This document shows, piece by piece, positions 30,297-41,800 of a stretch of 64,000 bases of DNA. Position numbers and translations under genes: made by a program. The notes beneath the pieces are model-generated. The model saw only the letters and a list, made by a program, of their open reading frames with translations. It was not told the origin of the DNA and did no database searches. Within the stretch, counting starts at the first letter, position 1. Each line of letters opens with the position of its first letter. This DNA is from Bugula neritina (taxonomy: Eukaryota; Bryozoa; Gymnolaemata; Cheilostomatida; Bugulidae): NCBI GenBank assembly GCA_964035545.1, contig OZ037768.1, positions 20,458,700 through 20,522,699 of the forward strand. Reading direction: 5' to 3'.

Positions 30297-33200
30297 CTGG
30301 GATCCAATCAGATTACTTGGCTACAAAAACACGCTCCTGAAATTGAGTTTCTCAGACTACAGGAGATAAAAACAACTGAAAACCTTTATAGTGAGAAGCT
30401 CTGTACAAAATGCTCATCGTAGCCAAATTTAGCTCTTTACTATAGAAAACTTCAGCTCAAACCTAGCCGTTCATTAGACTCAAGGCTTTTAAATGAAAAA
30501 TATAAAACTGACAAACAGGCACCCCCACCCTTTATGTTGAAGTTACAGAACTGATTGCATAGGCTATAATTATTTTAAAGTAAGATCTGGTTTAGACGGT
30601 AAAAATAAAAAATATGTCTAAACAGAGAAACAATGTTCAGCTAGCATTTCCACCAGACAGACATGCATGCATAGTTTGCCTAAACAAGCCTACTAGCTAC
30701 ACAATGTGAATCTTACATCCAAACATTCAAATATGAAATCACGTCCATGCAGCTAAAATGAGCCTGCTTGACATAATTAAAAAGCAACGATCTTTAATAT
30801 AAACATATAAAAACACATTATCAACAGGTGTACCAAAAGAAGCAAGTGAAGAATTTGATTTAGAGTAAAGTATTATTAGAATTTCAAAGTTAAGGAAAGG
30901 TATTGCTTCACCTTTACTTCATGTTAGCCATAGTCCTAAATATTAAGTCATGTATTTCGAGAAGTTTGAATTAGCAATTATTAACTATACTAAGCGTGAT
31001 TGTTAAACTCAACGGTTTCATCCCCAATAAATGCTTCCCAGTTACTGGCTATTTTTTATTTCTTTAACATAATATATAGTAATATATCTATATAACTGTT
31101 GCCTTGATTGCTAAATAGCTAACATGCTAATAGCTATAATAGCTAATATGAATTACCTAGAATAATATTCCAATTTTTACGAATTTGTGTGGGACAAAAA
31201 AAAAACAATACATTAATGATAGACATTATCTTTAATGAATACTTATTAACGAAATATCTTTTCAAACAACAAGAAGTATAGCAAATGCAAAATTAATAAG
31301 TTAATGCAGATCAAAAGAATTTATTTATGTTCTAAATAACAAGAAATTAATCCAAGTTTATTTAAATATGCAAATGTTTCAATAGTCTTCAAATAAATTG
31401 TACAAAATAAATAATAGCGTCTAACTGGGAAGTCTAGCCTAGTGTCTACCTGTGATGACACCAACTCAATCAACTTTAAGTGCACATGACGGTGACCAAC
31501 AGGAAAACTTAAGTTAATGTACACTCATAAATTTACATTAATAATAGCATCCTAAACTATCCAGTTGGCCATAACTCATAATGAGCATGCCCGAATTTTT
31601 CAACAGTTAGCCATTGCCATTGATTTTAGCTTCAAGTGTAAGTGTCTATCGAGTCGAACTGTGTCATTCTGATCTCATATAATTATCATAGTCCTACTGA
31701 TAGTGATACTGATACTCCCACTACTAGTCATAGTGATACTCATCAGACTCAGTCGTTCTGATAGTGATAGTCATACTCATAGTCATACTGAATGAATATA
31801 TCATATTATGATATTAATTATAGCTACGACTAAAATTATGATAATTATAACTAACTCTATGTTGATGTTCAAGTTTTGCAATTATCATTATAATTATGAT
31901 TAACTTTAATACTTAAACTATGACTATGAGTATGAGTATCACTATCAGATTATTAAATTTAATACATAAACTTAAAGATATTAGATAAATATTTAATTTT
32001 ATGTGTGATTACATTTACTAATTAACAATGAAAAACAATTACTCATTTATTCAATTTTATTTGAAAATTATTAAAACTGAATCCCGTCTTATAGTAATAC
32101 TAATAATTATAATAATTCTATTAGAATTGTATTTATTAGAATTTCTAATAGTAATTTTATAGTTATTCGGTTTTGTAGTTTACAATTACTTATTCGTGCA
32201 ATTTTGCCAAGCAATGATATTCAGACTTGCTAAAACACATTGTAAATTAAAATAATTTGCAATTAAATTTCTAATTAGTGATTAGTCCATGAATAGGAAA
32301 GAATGAATGATAATTAAGCTTAGCTGTAAGACAAAGCAACTGGGATTGTTCAGTTTAACACTTTTTTGACTATCTAGGCGCAAGAAACAAGAAAAAAAAC
32401 TTGTGTCGCTACTTCTGAAATCAGTCGCAGTCAAAGTGATATGTAGCCTTTGGTCACGGCTGCTGATGAATATTCATATTGCCTTCGTGTCAACCCGGCA
32501 TAGAATACGACTATACGCCTACGGATACTTCTGCGTCTATTTGACTTTCAGCATCCAGTAGAAGTCCTACATTCACATTCAATGTGACATTGGGTTGTCA
32601 TTATTATTACTCAATTATTAGGATTATCTCAGGATAAGCTTCAAATTCTAACAGAATGAGATAAGCCTAAGGTCAATGTAAAGCTGAAGTTGAAGTTTCC
32701 ATGGAGCTTTAAACTTAAAGTTTAAAAAATACATCGCGATACGTCACAACTACAGACTGAGACTACTACTACTAGTAGTAGTACTACTCACTACTGGAGT
32801 ACTACTAGTACTACTAGTAATACTAGGCTTACAGTTACAGTTACTCACTTCTAGTTCTATTTTTAGTTTTAAACTTTATGATCATTATGACTATACTCAT
32901 AGTTATTGAATTTAATTAAGTAAAAAATAATACTACTACTGTACTAGTAGTAGTAGTCTAGTACTAGTAGTAGTAGTAACTAGTAATACCATTAGACTTA
33001 GTCCATTACCAATACTCATGCTCTTTGTCTTACTAATACTAATAGTAATAGTAATACTAATAGTAATAGTAAATGTAATGCTATTACCATTAGTATTACT
33101 ATTAATTTTAGTATAAGTATAAGTGACTATTACTGTAATACTAATACTAATACTATAGTAATAGTATTATTGAGTAATATTAATACTAATAGTTAAAGTA

Positions 33201-33499
33201 ATAATAATAAAATATTAATAATAGACAAATACTCATACATTCAATGTCATAACTCATACTGAAATCGAACTAGTAAGAGTCTTACTAATACTAAGACTAA
33301 TAATAATAGTAATACTCAAATGGTAATAGTTATAACGTATAAGATTAAGTTATAGTGACTGACTGTAATATTGATGTTCTAATACTAATATCAATATGAA
33401 TATGATAACACTTTGCATTACATTTACATTTGATCTTGATTGGGTCAAGTCCCAAGACCTCTCAGAGAAAGTATTTGTGGGACCCTCGGATCTATCTAA
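30297..33499. other. Gene-poor region upstream of the DPF model
   Basis: AT-rich. The missing first exon and promoter of the DPF gene are expected somewhere here. The interval 32395-32600 is noticeably less AT-rich than its surroundings and might be promoter or 5' UTR, but no coding exon with a phase-1 donor was found. At 31670-31950 and 32750-33410 there is cryptic simple sequence. Confidence 0.4.
32750..33410. repeat. Cryptic TAC/TAG/TAA simple sequence with palindromes
   Basis: Irregular runs of tac, tag and taa triplets, including perfect palindromes such as tactactactagtagtagta near 32765-32790. No fixed period. A similar swarm lies at 37826-38225. Confidence 0.75.
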
Positions 33500-34470
33500 G
33501 CTCAGAAATCCGCCACCATCTCCCCCCCCCCCGTACAAAGCTCCCGGACAGTGCGCAACAGGAAACCCTGCAGGTACAGGCTCGAATCGCAGGCTATAGC
33601 ATTGAAGGTGTTAATACGGGTATTCATATTATGGGTTGAGGATTTCATAGATTTAAGGGTGTTATTTAGGGTTGGAAATAAATCCTCATTAGCAGTAATA
33701 CGACACAACAAAGAAATTCTCTGTGACTGTCTGCGCTTTCTTAATGTTTCTAGGCCTAGGTAAAATTTGGCATCTGTTACCGATGCTTCTCTACCCTTTA
33801 AATTTTTAATGAACCATACAGCCCTATTTTGAGTACCTTCTAATTTTGTTATTAGATGCTTATTGCACCGGTCCCATACTTCAGCACCATATTCCAGGAG
33901 AGGTCTACAAAGAGTTTTATATGCAAGAATTTTAACATTTTCTGGGGCATTTCCTAGTGCGAACTTGATTAGTCCTAACACCCTGTATGCCTTTGAAATC
34001 ACATTTTCGACATGCCTATTTCATTTAAAATCTGCTGATAGCAACATTCCAAAGTATTTTACAATTCCTACTCTATTTAGGGGATCATCTCCTAATTTAT
34101 AAGTAAAGATATTTTCTAAATTTTCTGTTTTCTTACCAAAGGTGATGACATTACTTTTCTTTGAGTTAAACTTCATATTGTTTTCTTTTGCCCACCTATA
34201 AAGTCTAAAAAGATCTCCCTGCAGTTTATGATGGTCATTTGGTTTAGTAATGGGCAGATAGACAAGAGTGTTATCAGCAAAAAACCTGATTGTACTATGT
34301 GTAACGCAGTTTACAATGTCATTAATAAACAAAACGAATCATGTTGGACCCAGCACACTTCCTTGTGGAACCCCGGAAGTCGCTGGTGCTAAATCCGAAG
34401 ATACCCCATCGATGACCACTCGTTGTGAGCGTCCAGTTAAAAATGCTGAAACCCATCGGATAATACAATG
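33500..34470 (-). pseudogene. Non-LTR retrotransposon (CR1/L2/Jockey-like LINE) reverse transcriptase relic
   Basis: Minus-strand reverse transcriptase C-terminal half, read from 34470 down. Recognisable blocks in order: RWVSAFLTGRSQRVVIDG, SGVPQGSVLGPT, FINDIVNCV, FFADNTLVY (the active-site box, normally FADD, here with Asn for the second Asp), WAKENNMKFNSKKSNVITFG, then the connection region ISKAYRVLGLIKFALGN, CRPLLEYGAEVWDRCNKHL, KLEGTQNRAVWFI and LGLETLRKRRQSQRISLLCR. TGA stops interrupt it after GPT (about 34346) and after SADFK (about 34019). The 5' end (endonuclease domain and RT fingers) is missing at about 34470, as is usual for 5'-truncated LINE insertions. A C-rich run (33521-33532) lies near its end. 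Confidence 0.88.
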
Positions 34471-37400
34471 AATTCAATTTAGTTTTACTTATTAATAATT
34501 AGTAATACTAATACTATAGACGTAGTATTACTATTGTACTATTAGTATTATACTTGGCAATGCTATCATAGTATTGCAATAATGAATAATACAATATCAA
34601 TATAAATATGAGTGTTCTGCCTCACCCTCTGTTATTGTAAATATAATTGTAAGCAATAAATGAATTAGTATTACAGCTACAATCATTTTTATTGTAGTTA
34701 TTTACAATTATATTTATATTTCTCACAGACAGGCTGAAACTAAGTGAGACACATCCAACAACCATTATAATTATCATTTATTTAGGATTAGTCACTCGTG
34801 ACTCACTATCAGTATCATACTTGGTGACTATTACTATGGCTATCGAATTCTAAATTCAATTATTTCAATGGTATTATTAATATAATTGTACTATACATTA
34901 AAGTTCAAATTAATGTTGATTCCTAGAAACTTAATTAATGTTGTTATTATAATTATAGCTATACTACTACTTACTACTTACAGTTAGTTATGGTTATACT
35001 AAGAGTAAGTCTAACAGTGATGCTTCTAGTTATATTCATATTCAAACTTGCCTTTAAAAACTGTAACTGCTGTATGTGTAAGCTGTGTCTAGCATTTTCA
35101 TGTTAAAGTTTACACACGCACACATAACCGCTAACACGCACACACCTTATCTTTTATGAAATTTTAAAATTTTACTTATTTGTTAAATCTAGCACTCTTT
35201 TCCGGTATTTGATATTGTAACAATATTTGAAAATTTAGTTTATCAGCATTGTTGTGTCTATACTATTTAATTTGTCTGGCATTTGCTCACACTTTATTTT
35301 AATTTGGTAATTTGCCCTTGGAGTATTATTTTTGCAACTGAAAATGAAAAGAATCTTATTGTCAGAAATTTTTTTTTATGTCTCTCACTAAATTTCTGTG
35401 AATTGAACTGTTTTATAGGAAACCACTTTCCTGAATTTTAGAATATAATCGTGTGTGTTATGGTGGTGCAAGGTGTTTGATGCTTTTCGATATTTTTAGG
35501 AGACTATCGGAAAGCAGCTGCTATACTTTAGAATGGCTCATCTTTAACTAACTGGGTGCATATGAGAAACTTATTGGATACAATATCTTTTTCAATATAT
35601 CAGCTACAATGATGGATTAAAGGTGTGTACATTATAAGAACCTTGTGCTGATAGTCTGCCACATGTTTAAGTTTTCTTTTAATATTTTAAAAGTTTGTTA
35701 ATGCGTCTCCCTATACATAAACAGAATGTTTAGGTTTCGCAAAAATATGTTGAACCCTACTAGTCTACTACACTGCAACAATCACACTTCAATGCCACAC
35801 ACTAAAAGTGTCCACAAAGCAAGTCCGCATTTACATGGTTGACCTAGTTTTACTTGCCACTAGCCAAGTCCATTTCAACTTCTCCTTCTTGTATGCCATG
35901 TTTATCTGGCTGAGCAGTATGTTTGTCAAAACTTATATGTTTGAGTTTAAATTGAAATTCAATGATATTCGCTTGCCATTTCTGTGCAAATCAGCACTGT
36001 ACTAAATGGTATAGTGATACCAACATACCTTTACTTTTCTGGCGAATCTAACATTTCACTCACTCTGCACTGTATACACATCTTTGCAGTGGTTTGATAG
36101 AAAATTATGGGCACAGCAGTAAGCTTAATTTCATTGAAAAAACTATCTAAATACAGCTTCGGAATTTTAAGCAGTATAATGTTTTAGACAATAATTTAGA
36201 GTTTTCTCCTCATGCCTCCCCTAGAAGTTGTGGTTGCTAACCGCACATGTTTTTCTAATCTCGGGCTACTTAAGCTTTATTAAAAAATAAGAATAGGATT
36301 GTATCATGCTCATATAATATGTCTAGCAATCACCAGTCATACATCTTTTATAATGATGCAACCCACAAAACTTCCAAGTTTACTTTTTGATTCATATATT
36401 GCAGTGCTGTACTTTATTCAGTCACATTGATTACATATTCAGCTGAAGGTGATTCATATATCATGATGAAAGCTAGGTATAAATAGCTTAGTTATTGTAT
36501 TTGAGAACTGGGCCACATAACTTGTATAACTTGTAATCAAATACTGAAACACCCTTTTGATGAAGATCCTCTTTTAGTTAAATTACTGCATTCATAGGAA
36601 GATGATTGATTTCGTCAGGTTTTATAACTGGTTACAGTAGGAGGTGATCCCACATTATTTATTGTTTATATTTGTTTTATGCAATACGGCTGTTTATTAT
36701 TGCTCTTTAAATTTTTTTAATGAAAAGTATGAAAGTATGGGATAAATCTTCTCTTTTCTAAAACTAATACTCATATAAATGGTGTCTGGTCAATGCAGGA
36801 ACCACTTATCTGCTCTCCTGTATATTGTCTTAAAATAATTGGGTTTTCAAATTGAGACTATTGGATTAGCATGAAATGTCTTTTTGTTAATATGCTATTG
36901 TATTGAATAATTATTGTGTGTAAAAGACCATAGCTTTGTAAAACTGCAATAGCTCGCATGACAATGAATAATCAAGTTTTATAAAGCCATTTATAGCTCA
37001 AGTGCTCATTATAATAGAGCGTAATTGTGGTTTACTTGCGATAAAGGGTGTAATGAAGACGTCCCGAACTACGCTTTAGGATAGCAAGCTAAGGGGAATC
37101 CCCTCCGATAATCATTCCAGCGCTGCTAGGTTTTCCCACTGAACACTCAGTCAATATCATACAACTATAGTAACTACTTGTATAACTCCAGTCTAGACTC
37201 TAGTTACTAGTTCTGAGGCATTTCATTAAAACAGGTTAACTTATTTTCCAACTTTTTACTAAGAATACATGTAAGTACCTAATACCTTGCAATTCATAAA
37301 TTGTTTCTTACAGTGGAATAATATATCATTATCATATGTTTCATTCTTTTACCACTGATAGCTATGAAACCAGTTTATGTTATGTTAGTGTTACAGTTTT

Positions 37401-38297
37401 GGTTGATTCAACTAGAATGAAATTTTAAATACTATCATTCATAAGTTACTATTAATATTGTTATATAATTTACATTTTTTTATTTGTATTAGTTTATTAT
37501 GTTCAACTTGGCTTGTCGACTTCTGTTTTTTAAATTAAAAAAACAGAATTTGTATATTTACTACATTCAACATGCTTCTACAATCCGATGTCCTGTTTTA
37601 AGGTGTTTTTCAATGGCTGCACTTATAGACTTATACCCCTAGAGTTTATTTACCATCTTAATACCATAACAGGACCTTTAGCTTTGCCAGTATTTAAACC
37701 CAGTCCCTAGGCCTTGTATATTTAGCCACACATCAAGTGCTTATATACAGTTAAATCAAAATGCAGTACCAGTTTAATTAACGCTATGATCTATTTTAAT
37801 TAACATCATCACTGGTATAGTAGTGGTACTACTACTACTACTAGTAGTAGTAGTAGTGTAGTAGTACTTGTAGTAATACCATGCAGTAGTAGTAGTAACT
37901 GTAGTGGTAGTAGTAGTACTGTAGTGGTAGTGGTGGTGGCAGTAGTAATAGTAGCAGTACTAGTAGTAGTAATAGTGGTAGTGTGGAAGTGATAGTAGTA
38001 CTAGTAGTAGTAGTAGCAGTAGTAGTGATACTAGTAGTAGTAGCAGTAGTAGTGGTACTAATAGTAGTAGCAGTAGCATTGGTACTACTAGCAGTATCAG
38101 TAGTAGTACTAGTAGTAGTAGTAGCAGTATCAGTAGTAGTACTAGTACTAGTAGTAGTAGTAGTGGCAGTAGTAGTGGTACTAGTAGCAGTAGTAGTGGT
38201 ACTAGTAGCAGTAGTAGTAACTCAGTAATAATATTATTACTGTATGTAAACCTCCCAATACTGCTCTTAGCTAGTGATCATATGAATGGTATTTCAG
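34471..38297. other. Gene-poor region with no assigned gene
   Basis: AT-rich, with no protein family recognised on either strand. A short, less AT-rich patch at 37050-37150 (with gggaatccc) has no assignable identity. Upstream, non-coding or N-terminal exons of the next gene may lie here but could not be supported. Confidence 0.5.
37826..38225 (+). repeat. TAG/GTA triplet-rich cryptic repeat
   Basis: Interrupted runs of agt/act/gta triplets with interspersed ggt, gca and act. One frame is open as Val/Ala-only sequence at 37983-38228 and is not a gene. It lies 70 bases before the putative exon at 38298. Confidence 0.9.
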
Positions 38298-38415
38298 GAG
38301 CAGAGGAATGTTATATCTCTAAAGATTTTATACTTGAATGTTGGAAAGAAGATCTCTTTTCCTAAACTTAACCCAAGTCACTCTACTATTTCTACTCGTA
38401 CTAAACTCAAGAAAT
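38298..38415 (+). CDS. Possible upstream exon of the zinc-finger coiled-coil gene
   Basis: Acceptor tatttcag at 38297 and donor aaat|gtgagt at 38416 bound one open frame (EQRNVISLKILYLNVGKKIS, then FPKLNPSHSTISTRTKLKK). It exits in phase 1. A 19-nt microexon at about 38708-38726 (after cagag, before gtaaga) would convert phase 1 to phase 2, which is what the exon at 38861 accepts. The alternative reading, with the microexon starting two bases earlier, creates a stop. Transcript evidence would be needed to accept this. Confidence 0.3.
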
Positions 38416-38861
38416 GTGAGTATTTTACCCAGTTTTGTGCTATTAACCTACAGGGACTGGTTTATCTCTGCTCTTGCTTTAGCATGAGTTAATACAGGAG
38501 TTTAACTCCAACTCAACTTTACCATCAACTCATAAGATACTAATAGGTTGTCACATAAACAACATTCTGTCACCATATAGGATGACCCAACTCTGACCAT
38601 TCAGTTAGAGGAAATGGTTATGGGGCAATGTTATTTGTCAACTTAGCAATCATGACTACTAGTTAGCTGTTAACTTCAACCTATCACTGTAATTGCTGTT
38701 GCAGAGTATGTTGTGGAATCTGTAGGTAAGAAGGATTTTGGCCAATCATTCCTTGTAAAAATGTATGTTAAAAATCCTGTTTCACCACAATTTTTTATGA
38801 CTGAATTGTATGTTGAAATTGTATTTTTTGCCAGGTATTAACGGAGTTGTTTCCTCTTAGA

Positions 38862-41800
38862 ATGATTGGTGCTCAGGCTACGTCAGGTCGAGTACATCCT
38901 GAAGGTCAAAGTCTTGCTAATTCAGCAACAGGAGAGAGTGATTTAGACAAACAGGTTAGTCTGCCTTACCTAATTCAGTAACAAAGTGGATTTGGGGGGG
39001 GGGGTTTATGGATCTCACCTGTATATGTGAAATGCTGTAGTGACCAAGTGGAACATTACCATCAGATTTCTGTTTTTGTTTGTTCTTATTAAACTTTGAA
39101 CAGTCTGTATTCAGTTTTTGATGTAAAGTCTAGACTCTGTATTCAGGTTTTCATCTCTGTGAAAATATTTTGGAAGACTTCAGATTCATGAGGTTACCAA
39201 AGCCGTCAGATATAAAAAATGCAGTAATTATTGCAATTTTGGTAAATTTTCGTGTAGTTGAGTAGTTTTATTTCCTAGTGGAAAGAGGGAGCTGACCAAC
39301 AGGGTATCCTATTGTAGTAAATATGATATAATGCATGTAATTATATACTGAAATGCAGTAAATTCTGCAGTTTTGCTCTAACTGATACATATTATGCTAA
39401 GTTAGTAATTCCCATAGCTGAGTTAGAATTAAAGTCTAAGTAGCTAAAGTCAGCATTAGTAGTTCCATGCCAAGTTTATAATCATGATGATGTAGCAGCA
39501 TTCAGCAGCAAAGTCTTAGGCAGCAGCAGCGGCAGCAACACTCCTTATAGTAGCTGACCTAGGTCTAAAAGTTAAAGTCAAGCAAAAACCATTTTAGCCC
39601 AGTTACTTCCTATTTACTGTTAAATCCCCGTTTCACAATTTCTAAGGGTTGTGAAATTTCCCTTATGAAACTTATAATGGCAGGAAATGGTGCCATAAAA
39701 TATGGCCCTGTCATATTAGAATGTAAACAATAAGCAACTTTATTCATACTAAAATTTGATTCATGTATATGTATTATATATAAACAAGACTTTCGGAGTT
39801 GTTGCCCTTTGCACACTATAATTTGCTGTGTTTGTCTGTAGATTGAACACCTGCGTTCGAAGTTGACCCAATCTGAGACAGCCAAGGTAGAGTTGTCAAA
39901 GGTAAGTGTATACTAGTGTGAGTGTTGCATTACAATATAGAATGTGCTACATAACTTGGCGTAACAACATGGAGGTCTCGGTCAGTTTGCTGGTACAGCT
40001 ATCAACTGGATGCAAGTTGTACATCTGACTTCAGTGGAGAGTGTGTAACTAGTAATGTGTGGGAAAGCTGCATGTAGATGTATTTGAGTGCGTTGTGAAT
40101 GAGGTACATAGATAGGTAAATAATGTTATTTTTAATTGAATACTTTGACTGCCTAATTAATAGTCCAAGTTTTAATTCATGCAGCTAATAAATTCTCCAT
40201 GGTCCAAAAAATTGGGGGCAGTTGGTAATTTTTGAGCAGATTTTGGGATTTCAACTCATTAACTATCTTAGGATTAGGTCAATAATTGAGAAGCAATTCG
40301 TTATATTTTGTAATATAACTTTGTTAAAGTCTATAAAATAAGTTCAATAAATAATATTGATTAGGAATAAGTCCTTGTAATGCCTGAAAGTGATAATTAT
40401 GAGACAGAATTACAGTCGAGGTATTATTGTAGATGAAATGATTATCATTATTAACTGTTCAAATATAAGCTAATGGTGAGAGAATACCTTGTAATCAAGA
40501 CTGGTGGAAGTTTATATTGACTCATAATATCAAAACCAAAGTTCAATGTTTGGAATCGTATATATATATATTTCTAAAATCTACTAAGTATTTCTAATCA
40601 AGAGCTAGTCATCTGGGTACAATATTCAGCATACATAGTCTAGAAATACACACATCTGTAGGCAAACTTATCCAAAGTATTTTTCAATATGCCAGCAACA
40701 TCGTATATTTAAATAGTTCTATGTAGGGGGAAGATTGCTAATTACCTATTGTCTAACCAAGAGATGAAATTTGTCACTCACTCATGTAATGTGAACTGTA
40801 GTTCCTGTTTTAGACTGAAAAATGGGTTTTAAAATCAATTTATTTAAGCAAATAACTTTAAATGTAATCATGGCTTGCAAACAGTTGAGTAATATCAAGT
40901 CTACTTGAAATTAATTTGCAAGTATTGGTTGAAATAAGAATAACCAGGAAATAAAGGTAGATGCAGTAATAAGAAGTTAAGAAAAGCCGGTGTTTTTGAT
41001 GATAAATGTAGCAAAATATTATGTGTGTGGGCTGAAGAATTCCCCCCAATTAAAATTCATTTTAAAAAACTGAAGCTATTAGAATTTAAATAGCTTTAAA
41101 AATCTGGCTCTTGCATTACCTGTGTAAGAACTATTTTATTGGTTGAGGGTAACAATAACCTGTGTGGCAAACCTATTTCCAAATAAAATTGAATGATATT
41201 TTTTCACAATTGAAAATCTTGATTGACTTGACCTATAAATGTAGGAATATTTCACATGTGAGGTTTAATTGAACCAAAATTTCAAGCAACATATAACTGT
41301 TATAATAATAAAATACAATGTTTATTATTTCATCAGCACTGCCATAACAACCTGTAAACATGTCAGCTCTAAAATTTGCTGCCGATGATCCTGACCACTC
41401 CCAGGAGATGTGTAACCACTAAGATAGAATTTTAATAAGTTTTCTTGACATCATTTTTATATGTCTTCTCCTCATTATTACAGCTGGGAATCTTGCAATT
41501 TTGATGTTTGGGATATTTTTCTGGGCATTTTGGAATAATTTATAACTTGATCAATGGATTATATTTTATATGATATGCTTTCTGATAGTGTAAAAAGTTG
41601 AAAAGATTACTGCTGCAAAAATAGAATTCTGTGATTAAATATAAGTGAGTAGATTTTTAAGTGTGTTTCTTAGTGTCTATAGAGTCTTCAGCCCTCAAGC
41701 ACAGTTACTCTATAAAAAAACAGATTAATTAAAATTTCTAGCATTTTGCAGAGACCGTAGTATAAATATATACCTATAGTTGAACAATTCTTACTGGCAA

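Noticed and set aside
37050-37150. Possible small nuclear RNA in a less AT-rich patch
   Set aside because: Compared by eye with U1, U4, U11 and U12 features; no match and no Sm site in context.
37983-38228. Val-rich open frame (VVVVLVAVVV)
   Set aside because: Translation of TAG/GTA triplet repeats.
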